This document shows positions 55,335 through 64,000 of a stretch of DNA of 64,000 nucleotides, one piece after another. How positions within the stretch are numbered: position 1 is the first letter of the stretch; each line of letters begins with the position of its first letter. The stretch is from contig NZ_PVWK01000099.1 of assembly GCF_003003795.1 (NCBI RefSeq), positions 1 to 64,000 on the forward strand. The letters run 5' to 3'. Source of the DNA: Stenomitos frigidus ULC18. GTDB lineage: Bacteria > Cyanobacteriota > Cyanobacteriia > Leptolyngbyales > Leptolyngbyaceae. A program made the translations under genes and the position numbers. The notes below the pieces were generated by a model. The model saw only the letters and a program-made list of their open reading frames with translations. It did no database searches and was not told the origin of the DNA.

Positions 55335-56219
55335 CTAGAGTAGGGATAGCTGTGTCATCACTGACGTTAATATTTTCGTTAAATCAGTCGAGCTATCAGC
55401 CAATGGTGGACGGGTAGAACCCACTGACCAACCTTGTAGCCTTAGAGCGGCCTTGACAGGAATAGGATTGGCTGTGACGAACAAGGCTTTGAACAATGGC
55501 AAAAGCTCAAGATGAGTTTTGGTAGCCACTTGATGCTGACCCGCTTCAAAGGCCTGAATCATCTGTTGGAGCTGCAAGCCAACCAGATGACTGGCAACAC
55601 TAACGACACCTTTACCACCGAGCGCTAACAGTGGCAAAGTAATCGAGTCATCTCCAGAGTAGAGTGCAAATTCGGGTGGTGTCAAACGTTGAATCTCACT
55701 AGCTTGATCAAGATTCCCCGTTGATTCTTTGATCGCAACAATATTTTCGATTGTTGCAAGGCGACCGACTGTTTCAGCCTGCATGTTCTGCCCCGTGCGC
55801 CCAGGTACATTGTAAAGCATCATCGGCAGATGGGGCGCAGCTTCCGCGATCGCCTTGAAATGCTGATAAAGCCCTTCTTGGGGAGGCTTGTTGTAGTACG
55901 GGACGACTTGCAAAGAACCATCTAACCCTAGTTTAGCTGCTTTTTGGGTTGCTGCGATCGCTTCTTGTGTCGAATTTGAGCCCGTGCCTGCTATAACCTT
56001 CGCTTTGCCCGCTACCGCCTTCTGCACAACCTGAAACAGCTCGTACTCTTCAGCCCACGTCAAAGTCGGCGATTCTCCCGTTGTGCCGCAGACAACAAGC
56101 GTATCAGTGCCATGCTCTACCAAGTAGAACGCCAATTTCTCAGCGATCGCAAAATCGACGCTGCCATCGTCCTTGAATGGCGTGACCATTGCAGTTAAAA
56201 CACGTCCAAAATTCACCAC
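55335..56219 (-). CDS. dapA: 4-hydroxy-tetrahydrodipicolinate synthase DapA
   Basis: Condenses pyruvate with aspartate semialdehyde in lysine and diaminopimelate synthesis. The Schiff-base Lys is Lys164 in VAIKEST, the catalytic Tyr is Tyr136 in [11 protein letters not shown], and GTTGES (Thr46-Thr47) completes the site. It follows asd on the same strand, so the two probably form a lysine/threonine operon: Asd makes the substrate used by DapA. Confidence 0.97.
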   Translation of the reverse strand: MVNFGRVLTAMVTPFKDDGSVDFAIAEKLAFYLVEHGTDTLVVCGTTGESPTLTWAEEYELFQVVQKAVAGKAKVIAGTGSNSTQEAIAATQKAAKLGLDGSLQVVPYYNKPPQEGLYQHFKAIAEAAPHLPMMLYNVPGRTGQNMQAETVGRLATIENIVAIKESTGNLDQASEIQRLTPPEFALYSGDDSITLPLLALGGKGVVSVASHLVGLQLQQMIQAFEAGQHQVATKTHLELLPLFKALFVTANPIPVKAALRLQGWSVGSTRPPLADSSTDLTKILTSVMTQLSLL

Positions 56220-56331
56220 ACTGTTTCAGTTGTTAGTTGTTATTAGAGAAGCGCAACGTTCAGTCAAAAGGCTAACGCGGATAGGCCTTTACAGACAGAA
56301 GTCAATAGCTAATAGCTAACCGCTAACGGCT

Positions 56332-57372
56332 CTAATTTGCAAGAGCGATCGACGGCTGGATGAGATTCTGTTGCGCTAAGAGTTCGGCAATCTGCACCGC
56401 ATTCAATGCTGCACCCTTACGGATTTGGTCACCGCATAACCAAAGTTCTAGCCCTGTTGGATGAGAAAGATCCTGTCGGATACGCCCGACTAGCACGTCA
56501 TCCTTCCCACTAGCGTCGATCGGCATGGGAAAGTAGTTTGCCTGCCAATCTTCCACCAGGGTCACTCCAGGAGCGTTGTTTAAGATGCTACGGGCTTGCG
56601 CCACATCAAACGGTTGATCAAACTCCAGGTTAATCGCTTCAGAGTGTGCCCGCAGTACGGGAACCCGAACACAGGTAGCGGTTACACGCAAAGTGGGCGC
56701 CTCGAAGATTTTGCGCGTTTCATTGATCATCTTCATCTCCTCTTCACAATACCCCTGCTCATTCAGCGCGGAGTTGTGCGGAAACAGATTAAATGCCAGC
56801 GGATAGGGAAAAAGTTCGGCTACAGGTGTTTGCCCCTGCAAGATGGCTTGCGCTTGCGTTTTAACCTCTTCCATTGCCCGTGCTCCAGCACCGCTGGCAG
56901 ACTGATAGGTGGCCGCAACGATCCGTCGAATCGGCTGCACCTGATGCAGTGGATAAACCGCGACCGCCATCAAAATCGTCGTACAGTTAGGGTTTGCAAT
57001 GAGTCCTCGATGTGCGGCGGCCGCTTGAGGATTCACTTCTGGCACCACCAGCGGTACGGTTGGGTCCATCCGAAAGGCGCTGGAGTTATCAATGACCACA
57101 GCACCAGAGGCGATCGCAGTAGGAGCCCAGGTCTTTGACACCGATCCACCCGCAGAAGCCAGCACCAGATCGATATTTTTGAAGCTTTTCTCATCAACGG
57201 CTTCGACCGGCAAGTGGTCGCCTTTAAACGAGAGCGTCTGCCCTGCCGATCGCGCCGACGCCAAAAGCTTTAGGCTTACCAGTGGAAAATCCCGCTGTTC
57301 AAGCAACTCCAACAATTCTGTCCCGACTGCACCCGTCGCTCCTAAAATAGCGACCCGATAGGGATGAACCAA
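56332..57372 (-). CDS. asd: Aspartate-semialdehyde dehydrogenase Asd
   Basis: Reduces aspartyl phosphate to aspartate semialdehyde. Dinucleotide site ILGATGAVGTELLELL, catalytic Cys130 in ANPNCTTI, and SASGAGARAMEE. A longer frame reaches ATG 57408, but TTG 57372 is preceded by GGAGG at the right distance and gives the normal family start (VHPYRVAILGATG). So a TTG start is inferred. dapA lies downstream with about 110 bases between. Confidence 0.95.
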   Translation of the reverse strand: MVHPYRVAILGATGAVGTELLELLEQRDFPLVSLKLLASARSAGQTLSFKGDHLPVEAVDEKSFKNIDLVLASAGGSVSKTWAPTAIASGAVVIDNSSAFRMDPTVPLVVPEVNPQAAAAHRGLIANPNCTTILMAVAVYPLHQVQPIRRIVAATYQSASGAGARAMEEVKTQAQAILQGQTPVAELFPYPLAFNLFPHNSALNEQGYCEEEMKMINETRKIFEAPTLRVTATCVRVPVLRAHSEAINLEFDQPFDVAQARSILNNAPGVTLVEDWQANYFPMPIDASGKDDVLVGRIRQDLSHPTGLELWLCGDQIRKGAALNAVQIAELLAQQNLIQPSIALAN

Positions 57373-57408
57373 TTTAATTTCCTCCGTTAATAAACATTTA
57401 ATAAACAT

Positions 57409-57832
57409 TCAACTTAAAGCGTTTTAGATTGAAATAATTAATCTCTAGCAATAAAAATAGTCTGACTTTTCTATAGCTCAGATTTTTAACCCGCACATCT
57501 AGTCGGTCGGTAAGATGACCAAACCCTAAAAATCAGCATACGACTGATAGCGATTCCCAAATTTTAGCGAAATCTTTCGTAAACCCAGCAAGATTTTTCA
57601 TGGAGCCAGGTGACAGCACGATTCCATAGACCGATTTTAAAGATTCACTGAAACAAATGAGCCACCCTTCAGCAGGATCAGTTACGATTACTTATTGCGG
57701 CGATGCAGTGAATGCGATCGCTACCTTTGACTGTCTGTCAATTCAGAACGTTGAGCGAGTGATTTTGTGCCCATAGAGCGGCTCGTTAAGCTGTTAACCC
57801 ACTAAAAGTAAGTGTCTGTAGCGAATATACCG
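57409..57832. other. Divergent promoter region of asd and tig
   Basis: About 420 bases, AT-rich near asd, containing both leaders. No riboswitch or operator could be recognised by eye. Confidence 0.35.
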
Positions 57833-59434
57833 ATGAAAGTTACCCAGGAAAAGCTTCCCGCCAGTCAGATTGGTTTGGAAATCGAAATTACACCGGAAAT
57901 GTCCCAAAAGGCTTACGAGCAGGTCATTCAAAAATTTACCCGCTCTGCCAATATTCCTGGGTTTCGCAAAGGTAAAGTGCCCCGACAGGTACTCATCCAG
58001 CGCTTTGGCTCGGTGCAGATCAAAGCAACGGCGCTCGAAGAACTCATCGACGAGACGCTGAAGCAGGCGATCGAGCAAGAAAAGATTGACGCCTTGGGGA
58101 ACTTTCAACTGCGATCGTCGTTTGATGACTTGGTCAGCCAGTTTGTACCAGGGTCAGCGCTCACCTTCTCTGCCTCCGTTGATGTACAGCCAGACGTCGC
58201 ACTCGCTCATTACACTGACTTTCAGCTTCAGGCAGAAGAAGTAAAGCCCGATGCTGAACAAGTAGACAAAGTGCTACAGCAATATCAAGAGCAAACCGCA
58301 ACCCTGATCCCCGTTGAAGGCCGTGCCGCACAACTGGGTGACACCACGGTTGTGGACTATAAAGGCGTCCTGTTGAGCGATGACCCTGAAGCCGAACCAG
58401 AGCCATTCCCCGGCGGTGAAGCTGAAGACTTTCAAGTCGAGCTGGCTGAAGGCAAGTTTATTGAAGGCTTTATCGACGGCATCGTGGGTATGACGCCGAG
58501 CGAAACAAAAGATATTTCCGTGCCCTTCCCAGACGAGTATGCGCAAGAAACGTTAGCCGGTCGAGCAGCCCGCTTCACTATCACTTTGAAAGAGATTAAG
58601 GAAAAGGAACTGCCTGCCCTTGATGATGACTTTGCCAAAGAAATCAGTGAGTTTGAAACACTGGCAGAACTGCGATCGTCCCTGGAAACTCGCTACAACG
58701 AAGAAGCTGAAGCCAAAACAACGGCCAATAAAGAGCAGGCCATCCTAGATGAGCTGCTGAAGCATATTGCAGTCGATTTGCCAGAAACCCTGATTGAACG
58801 GGAGCTGAGCTATCTCTTAAACCAGACAGCAATGCAGCTACAGAACCAGGGCATTGATGTCAAACGTCTGTTCAATCAAGATACGATTGGGATGCTCAAA
58901 GAGCGCTCTCGCCCAGAGGCGATCGATCGCATCAAACGTACGCTGGCATTGGGTGAAGTAGCTAAACGCGAGTCCGTCAAAGTCGAGCCCGAAGAAATTA
59001 GTGCAAGGGTGACTGAGTTGCTGGCAGAACTGGGCGATCGTGAGATTGATCCTGAACGGCTCCAGGCCGTCGTTGCCGAAGATCTACTCAAAGAGAAAAT
59101 TGTTGGCTGGCTGATTGAACGCTCGACGATCGAACTTGTGCCCGAAGGAACGCTAGCGAAGCCTGACGAAGCTGAGGAGACTTTAGACGCAGCGACTGTT
59201 GAGACTGATGGCACGGACACCAATACGGTGGATGTCACCGCATCGGTCGTCGAACCAACAGCAGAGGCCGAAGCCGCAACAGAGGCTGAAGCGTCGAAAG
59301 GCTCAGCTTCTGACACACCCGCGATCGCGGATGCAGAAGGAGAACCCGAACCAGTCGAAACAGCTGAAGCTGAAAAGCCGAAAAAAACGCGTAAACCGTC
59401 CAAGGCAAAAGCAGAGTCCACCGACAGCGAATAA
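57833..59434 (+). CDS. tig: Trigger factor
   Basis: Ribosome-associated chaperone and peptidyl-prolyl isomerase. ATG 57833 (KVTQEKLPASQIGLEIEI) is preferred to the frame start at 57812. Ribosome-binding signature in FRKGKVPRQVL, FKBP-like domain from GDTTVVDYKG (about 165-250), and a helical C-domain. The tail from about residue 440 is a long acidic Ala/Glu/Thr/Lys-rich extension ending in basic KKTRKPSKAKAE, longer than in E. coli. It leads the tig-clpP-clpX cluster. Confidence 0.95.
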   Translation: MKVTQEKLPASQIGLEIEITPEMSQKAYEQVIQKFTRSANIPGFRKGKVPRQVLIQRFGSVQIKATALEELIDETLKQAIEQEKIDALGNFQLRSSFDDLVSQFVPGSALTFSASVDVQPDVALAHYTDFQLQAEEVKPDAEQVDKVLQQYQEQTATLIPVEGRAAQLGDTTVVDYKGVLLSDDPEAEPEPFPGGEAEDFQVELAEGKFIEGFIDGIVGMTPSETKDISVPFPDEYAQETLAGRAARFTITLKEIKEKELPALDDDFAKEISEFETLAELRSSLETRYNEEAEAKTTANKEQAILDELLKHIAVDLPETLIERELSYLLNQTAMQLQNQGIDVKRLFNQDTIGMLKERSRPEAIDRIKRTLALGEVAKRESVKVEPEEISARVTELLAELGDREIDPERLQAVVAEDLLKEKIVGWLIERSTIELVPEGTLAKPDEAEETLDAATVETDGTDTNTVDVTASVVEPTAEAEAATEAEASKGSASDTPAIADAEGEPEPVETAEAEKPKKTRKPSKAKAESTDSE

Positions 59435-59567
59435 CGCTTTGTCTATTTTGTTTATTCTGCAAGGGAACGCGTTGCGCCTTGAAACACCCAGGCTACAATA
59501 GCAGAGCATTTCGCTTGAGGTACCCACAAGTCCCCGGTTAGTTGAGGCATAATGTTTGGATAGACAC

Positions 59568-59591
59568 ATGCGATTCCACTACGAATCGCAT
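59568..59591 (+). repeat. Nine-base-pair hairpin between tig and clpP
   Basis: ATGCGATTC and GAATCGCAT flank a six-base loop 50 bases before clpP. No T run follows. It could be a processing site or an attenuator in the tig-clpP leader; nothing proves it. Confidence 0.5.
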
Positions 59592-59642
59592 CTGCTGACC
59601 CACAAAATCGGTCTACAGTGATTTCAGGCGATAATACCGACT

Positions 59643-60335
59643 ATGTTTGTATCCCGCTCCGCTAACTACTCCATTAACAGCTTCAACTCCCTGGACGTCA
59701 CCTCAATGGGGCCTCACAACGTCGTGCCGATGGTGGTTGAGCAATCTGGTCGCGGCGATCGAGCCTTCGACATCTACTCCCGGTTGCTCAGAGAGCGCAT
59801 CGTTTTCCTGGGGACACCGATCGATGACACTGTTTCCGACTCTATTGTTGCTCAGCTGCTTTTTTTAGAAGCTGAAGAACCAGAGAAAGATATTCAGCTT
59901 TATATCAATTCCCCTGGCGGCTCTGTCACTGCAGGTATGGCAATTTATGACACCATGCAGCAAGTGCGTTCGGATGTTGTTACCATTTGCTTTGGTTTAG
60001 CCGCTAGTATGGGTGCGTTTCTCCTGGCAGCCGGTGCCCCGGGTAAGCGGATGTCTCTACCCAATTCTCGTATCATGATTCACCAACCCCTTGGTGGTGC
60101 GCAAGGACAAGCCGTTGATATCGAGATTCAGGCAAAAGAAATTCTTTACCACAAGCGCAAGTTGAGCGAACTGCTAGCGCTTCACACGGGTCAACCGTTG
60201 GAACGGGTAGAGATGGACACTGAGCGTGACTTTTTCATGTCCGCAGCCGAAGCCAAAGACTACGGGTTAGTTGATCAGGTTATTTCCAGACAAAATCTTC
60301 CTAAGGCGGGAGAGGCTGTTGCTGCAGTTAATTAA
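59643..60335 (+). CDS. clpP: ATP-dependent Clp protease proteolytic subunit ClpP
   Basis: Serine protease that forms the heptameric chamber with ClpX. Catalytic triad Ser122 in LAASMGAFL, His147 in IMIHQPLGG, and Asp196 in TERDFFMS. The N-terminal 30 residues extend beyond the usual start and may be a propeptide or a false start. clpX begins ten bases downstream, forming the standard pair. Confidence 0.96.
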   Translation: MFVSRSANYSINSFNSLDVTSMGPHNVVPMVVEQSGRGDRAFDIYSRLLRERIVFLGTPIDDTVSDSIVAQLLFLEAEEPEKDIQLYINSPGGSVTAGMAIYDTMQQVRSDVVTICFGLAASMGAFLLAAGAPGKRMSLPNSRIMIHQPLGGAQGQAVDIEIQAKEILYHKRKLSELLALHTGQPLERVEMDTERDFFMSAAEAKDYGLVDQVISRQNLPKAGEAVAAVN

Positions 60336-60344
60336 GAGGCAGGT

Positions 60345-61688
60345 ATGTCTAAATACGACTCCCATCTCAAATGTTCCTTTTGTGGTAAGTCTCAGGAGCA
60401 GGTTCGCAAACTCATAGCTGGACCGGGAGTTTACATTTGCGACGAGTGCGTCGATCTGTGCAACGAAATTCTGGATGAAGAGCTGTTTGACTCTAGCGCT
60501 GCGGCACCGCAGCCTGTGCCACGACGGGAACAATCGCCCGAGAAGCGCAAGGCGCGGTCTGCAAGCCTTTCTCTCAGCCAGATTCCTAAGCCTAGAGAGA
60601 TCAAAAAATACCTTGACGAGCATGTCATTGGTCAGGACGATGCCAAAAAGGTGCTCTCGGTGGCGGTCTACAACCACTACAAGCGTCTTAGCTTTACACA
60701 GTCAAAGAGCAACGGTAAAGCCCAGACTGAAGATCCCGTTGAACTGCAAAAGTCCAACATCCTTTTGATCGGGCCTACGGGCTGCGGTAAGACACTGCTG
60801 GCTCAAACCCTGGCAGAGATTTTGGATGTGCCCTTTGCAGTGGCTGACGCAACAACACTAACGGAAGCAGGCTACGTAGGAGAAGATGTTGAGAACATTC
60901 TCTTGCGGTTATTACAGGTCGCTGACTTAGACGTAGAAGAAGCGCAGCGTGGCATCATCTACATTGACGAGATCGACAAAGTTGCACGCAAGAGCGAGAA
61001 CCCATCGATTACCCGCGATGTTTCTGGTGAAGGGGTTCAGCAAGCGCTGCTGAAAATGCTGGAAGGTACGGTTGCTAACGTGCCGCCACAGGGTGGACGC
61101 AAGCACCCCTATCAGGACTGCATTCAGATTGACACGAGCAACATTCTCTTTATCTGCGGTGGAGCTTTTGTTGGCTTAGACAAAGCGGTAGAGCAACGCA
61201 TCGGTAAAAAATCGATGGGCTTTATCCAACCTGGAGATGCGCAGCCAAAGGACAAGCGGACAGCCGACGTCTTGCGCCACATGGAGCCAGATGACCTGGT
61301 TAAATTTGGCATGATTCCGGAGTTTATTGGGCGCGTGCCTGTGATGGCGATCGTCAATCCGCTGGATGAGGATGCGCTGACAGCCATTCTGACGGAGCCT
61401 CGGAACGCCCTAGTGAAGCAGTATCAAAAGCTCTTGAAGATGGACAACGTTGCACTGGAATTTCGGCAGGAGGCGATACGCGCGATCGCCCAGGAAGCCT
61501 ACCGTCGCAAGACAGGTGCTCGTGCCCTCCGCAGTATTGTCGAAGAACTGATGCTAGACGTGATGTACGAATTGCCTTCGCGTAAAGATGTGACCCGCTG
61601 TAGCATTACTCGCGAGATGGTCGAGAAGCGATCGACGGCAGAACTCATTATTCATCCGTCTTCACTGCCCAAGCCCGAATCTGCTTAA
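60345..61688 (+). CDS. clpX: ATP-dependent Clp protease ATP-binding subunit ClpX
   Basis: AAA+ unfoldase for ClpP. N-terminal zinc finger (Cys10, Cys13, Cys32, Cys35), Walker [13 protein letters not shown], Walker [16 protein letters not shown], and the ClpP-contact region [12 protein letters not shown], in which MGF replaces the IGF loop of E. coli. Sensor 2 [12 protein letters not shown]. The 447-residue length is normal. Confidence 0.97.
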   Translation: MSKYDSHLKCSFCGKSQEQVRKLIAGPGVYICDECVDLCNEILDEELFDSSAAAPQPVPRREQSPEKRKARSASLSLSQIPKPREIKKYLDEHVIGQDDAKKVLSVAVYNHYKRLSFTQSKSNGKAQTEDPVELQKSNILLIGPTGCGKTLLAQTLAEILDVPFAVADATTLTEAGYVGEDVENILLRLLQVADLDVEEAQRGIIYIDEIDKVARKSENPSITRDVSGEGVQQALLKMLEGTVANVPPQGGRKHPYQDCIQIDTSNILFICGGAFVGLDKAVEQRIGKKSMGFIQPGDAQPKDKRTADVLRHMEPDDLVKFGMIPEFIGRVPVMAIVNPLDEDALTAILTEPRNALVKQYQKLLKMDNVALEFRQEAIRAIAQEAYRRKTGARALRSIVEELMLDVMYELPSRKDVTRCSITREMVEKRSTAELIIHPSSLPKPESA

Positions 61689-61689
61689 A

Positions 61690-61774
61690 TAGTTTTGAGT
61701 GATGAGTAGCGCTTTGCGCCGCTACTCTAGAGAGTGTTGAGTGGGATTTAACTCAAAACTCATCACTCAAAACT
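61690..61774. repeat. Long inverted repeat between clpX and the alpha/beta hydrolase
   Basis: AGTTTTGAGTGATGAGT (61690-61706) pairs perfectly, 17 bp, with ACTCATCACTCAAAACT (61758-61774). A nested smaller hairpin GTAGCG/CGCTAC lies inside. It belongs to the AACTCAAAAC family and would form a cruciform or a strong RNA hairpin. Confidence 0.8.
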
Positions 61775-61788
61775 TATCACTCTCAAGC

Positions 61789-62697
61789 ATGCCTTACATC
61801 ACTGTCCGAGGTTTTAATCACTACTACGAGTGGATTTCAGAGTCTGGAAACGAACCCTCTGACAAGCCAGTGCTCGTTTTTGTCCACGGTTGGGGCGGTT
61901 CTGCTCGTTACTGGGAGAGCACAGCAAGAGCTTTATGCGATCGCTTCGATTGCCTTCTCTATGACATGCGCGGCTTTGGGCGATCGCGCTCAAACACCAG
62001 CGAAACGTCCCCATTAGCAGAGCCACCTGAAACAGTCGTAGAACTGAGCTACGAGCTAGAAACCTACGCAGACGATCTTGCCGGGCTTTTGGATGTATTA
62101 GGGTTGCAGCGCGTTTGTCTAAACGCTCATTCAATGGGTGCTTCCGTTGCTGTCTTTTTTCTAAATCTGTATGCCGATCGTGTCGATCGCGCCATCCTCA
62201 CCTGTAGCGGCATCTTTGAGTACGACGAAAAAGCGTTCAATGCGTTTTACAAATTTGGTGGCTATGTCGTCAAGTTTCGCCCCCGTTGGCTATATGGGCT
62301 GCCGTTTGTCGATCGACTGTTTATGCAGCGCTTTCTCCATCGTTCCTTGCCCGGAGCCATTAGCCGCTCGTTTCTCAATGATTTCTTAATGGCGGACTAC
62401 GAGGCAGCGTTGGGAACCATTTTTACGTGTGTGAGCAAGAAAGCGACGGAAGTGATGCCTCAAGAGTTTGCGCAGATCACCGTGCCCACGCTGCTCATTT
62501 CGGGCGATCGCGACATCATTATTCCCGCCGAAATGGGGCGTCAAGCCGCCGCTTTGAATAACAACATTCAGTATGTCGTCATTCCCAATACAGCGCACTT
62601 CCCAATGCTAGAAGATGCGCCAACCTATCTTGAGCGTGTCCGAGAGTTTTTAGATGTCGGCGTTGTTCAACCATCGGTAGCTGGGAGTAGGGAGTAG
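61789..62697 (+). CDS. Alpha/beta-fold hydrolase
   Basis: ATG 61789 gives MPYITVRGFNHYYEW; the frame's earlier GTG at 61741 lies in a repeat. Oxyanion block HGWGGSARYWE and nucleophile elbow NAHSMGASVA, in which the first Gly of GxSxG is Ala. Late acid and His regions: LLISGDRDIIIPAEM and PNTAHFPMLED. A cytosolic hydrolase with undetermined substrate, 302 residues. The final codons lie in a GGGAGTAGGGAGTAG duplication. Confidence 0.88.
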   Translation: MPYITVRGFNHYYEWISESGNEPSDKPVLVFVHGWGGSARYWESTARALCDRFDCLLYDMRGFGRSRSNTSETSPLAEPPETVVELSYELETYADDLAGLLDVLGLQRVCLNAHSMGASVAVFFLNLYADRVDRAILTCSGIFEYDEKAFNAFYKFGGYVVKFRPRWLYGLPFVDRLFMQRFLHRSLPGAISRSFLNDFLMADYEAALGTIFTCVSKKATEVMPQEFAQITVPTLLISGDRDIIIPAEMGRQAAALNNNIQYVVIPNTAHFPMLEDAPTYLERVREFLDVGVVQPSVAGSRE

Positions 62698-62924
62698 AAC
62701 GGCAGAGGAAGCAGGAAAAGAGTTTTACAGCGTCTGCAAAGGGGTCAATCACAGTACGCAAAGCCTTGCGGCATACAAGAAACGCGAAGCGAGTGCTTTG
62801 CACTTACATCTTGCTCACAGGCGTAAGCGAGAGACTCACACTTAGTTGATGTGGCTGACTCAACCGAAAATTGCTGTAAGTTCCACAGTCTTCCCCCTTG
62901 TCTCCTCATCCGCTTCTCCTTCAC
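62698..62924. other. Intergenic region between convergent genes
   Basis: About 225 bases holding short inverted words and a C/T tract near 62890; nothing resembling a gene. No clear terminator with a T run was seen. Confidence 0.35.
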
Positions 62925-63773
62925 TTATGGCCCTCCCTCGACTGGCAAGACATCGTAACTGCCGAACACCTTCAGCGTCTCAGTATGGCGGGCAAGTTCT
63001 TCAAGGGTTGTTTGAACGGCAGGTTCGCGGGCATCGGCTTCTAGATCCACGAAAAACAAATAGTCGCCCAGCGATCGCTTCGTCGGACGCGACTCAATGT
63101 GACTAAGGTTAATGCCTTGATTGGCAAAAACTTGCAGGGGCTTGACTAAAGAACCCGGCAAATCGTGCACGGTGAAAGCTAGTGATGTATGACGCCCCCC
63201 AGAAGAGGGTTGTTTACTGAGAACCCAAAAGCGAGTGCAGTTATCAGGCTGATCGTTGATTGCTGTAGCCAGAACGGGCAGATTGTAAAGTTGCGCCGCA
63301 CGTTGAGAAGCGATCGCGGCAATCGTTGGATCGGTCTGTAGAGATTGCAGTGCTTCAGTGTTCGAGTTCGTGGGGATTAACTTAGCCGCAGGCAGGAATT
63401 TTTCTAACCATCGCTGGCATTGTGCTAACGCTTGCGGATGAGAGTAAACCGCCTGGATCGTTTCGATTGTCGCGGCATGAGACAACAGTGCGTGAGCAAT
63501 CGGCAAGATTAAGGCCCACTGAATTTGTAAGGTGCCCAACTGCCACAAGCTATCCAATGTCATCGCGACGCTACCTTCAGTCGAGTTTTCGACTGGGACA
63601 ACCGCGATCGCTACGGTCCCCTCAGCGACAGCTTGTAAAGACAGCGCGATGCTCGGGTAAGGACACAGCCACGTTTCTTGTTTGGTTGCTTGCGCTAACC
63701 AGTTTGCATAGGCTAGAGCTGCGGCTTCAGTATAAGTACCAGTGGGTCCCAAATGGGCGATCGATACTGCCAT
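62925..63773 (-). CDS. pheA: Prephenate dehydratase PheA
   Basis: Converts prephenate to phenylpyruvate in phenylalanine synthesis. The N-terminal domain starts HLGPTGTYTEAAALAYA; the catalytic TRF motif is Thr180-Arg181-Phe182, in DNCTRFWVLS; an ACT domain for phenylalanine feedback follows (residues about 196-270, with ESRPTK at 227-232). The 282-residue monofunctional form is usual for cyanobacteria. The upstream 230 bases show no clear regulatory element. Confidence 0.96.
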   Translation of the reverse strand: MAVSIAHLGPTGTYTEAAALAYANWLAQATKQETWLCPYPSIALSLQAVAEGTVAIAVVPVENSTEGSVAMTLDSLWQLGTLQIQWALILPIAHALLSHAATIETIQAVYSHPQALAQCQRWLEKFLPAAKLIPTNSNTEALQSLQTDPTIAAIASQRAAQLYNLPVLATAINDQPDNCTRFWVLSKQPSSGGRHTSLAFTVHDLPGSLVKPLQVFANQGINLSHIESRPTKRSLGDYLFFVDLEADAREPAVQTTLEELARHTETLKVFGSYDVLPVEGGP

Positions 63774-64000
63774 AGTGTCTATTCCGTAGATCAGCCTGCA
63801 CTAAACCTCACAATAGCAACAATTCTTCTCACACTTCTCAGACAAAAGGGGTTGGTGGTTCAGGAATTCTGCAAGAATAGTCTCTCATAGGGTAAAGCGT
63901 GTATCTACTGAAAATGGTGCAGCACCTTCCCTTTACATTTGTTTAGAATTAGATACATCTACTTAGAATTCCATCTACCTAGACTGCTTTACTGTCTACC

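Noticed and set aside
58876-59421. A 181-residue Ser/Ala/Val-rich minus-strand frame opposite trigger factor
   Set aside because: It mirrors the repetitive Ala/Glu-rich tail of tig; low-complexity antisense coding potential only.

Overview
The window reads as the chromosome of a cyanobacterium, probably a filamentous or Leptolyngbya-like lineage. The evidence is the very frequent HIP1 octamer GCGATCGC in genes of every kind, a set of cyanobacterial families (SGNH/DUF1574 and DUF3352 proteins, a candidate cytochrome b6f PetL peptide, the tig-clpP-clpX cluster, abundant Uma2 and DUF433/DUF5615 modules), and dispersed intergenic repeats of the kind common in these genomes. No rRNA, tRNA, CRISPR array or complete insertion sequence was recognised. 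The genus is not settled by the sequence alone. Layout, left: 0-6.3 kb holds nadA, a Rieske oxygenase, a small membrane protein, a secreted SGNH-type protein, an exopolysaccharide sugar transferase and pgsA. 6.3-11.6 kb holds a secreted nucleoside-hydrolase-like protein and an unusual membrane-anchored GspE/PilB-type ATPase. 10.8-15.7 kb holds a minus-strand trio: SWIM zinc-finger protein, Uma2-type nuclease, and SNF2 helicase. 15.9-19 kb is sparse, with a broken antitoxin, a coiled-coil membrane protein and a lipoprotein. Cellulose cluster: 19.3-30.1 kb is a same-strand set of five genes, outer-membrane beta-barrel, TPR protein, GH8 cellulase lipoprotein, BcsB and BcsA with a C-terminal PilZ domain. 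The barrel and TPR proteins together look like BcsC split into two polypeptides. This is the most coherent system in the window: BcsA polymerises UDP-glucose under c-di-GMP control, BcsB guides the chain in the periplasm, GH8 trims it, and the TPR plus barrel proteins would export it. Accessory island: 30.1-38.3 kb, between bcsA and recQ, holds toxin-antitoxin modules (two DUF433/DUF5615 pairs, HigBA), an RHH-like/HNH pair, an aspartic protease relic, an SH3 protein and an AT-rich membrane protein. Two of these genes are frameshifted, one 3'-end gene relic is present, and the 3' end of bcsA recurs twice downstream, bounding the inserted cassettes. Housekeeping, right: 38.4-64 kb holds recQ, an unrecognised 468-residue protein, a UPF0104 flippase-like protein, recR (apparently with an ACG start codon), a HIT protein, a B12-radical SAM enzyme, aroB, a THUMP methyltransferase, era (with a low-complexity insertion), surE, RNase J, the lysine/threonine genes dapA and asd, then tig-clpP-clpX, an alpha/beta hydrolase and pheA. 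Many intergenic gaps here hold one family of repeats (AACTCAAAAC runs followed by pyrimidine tracts, or GTCAGC/CAGCCAT runs).
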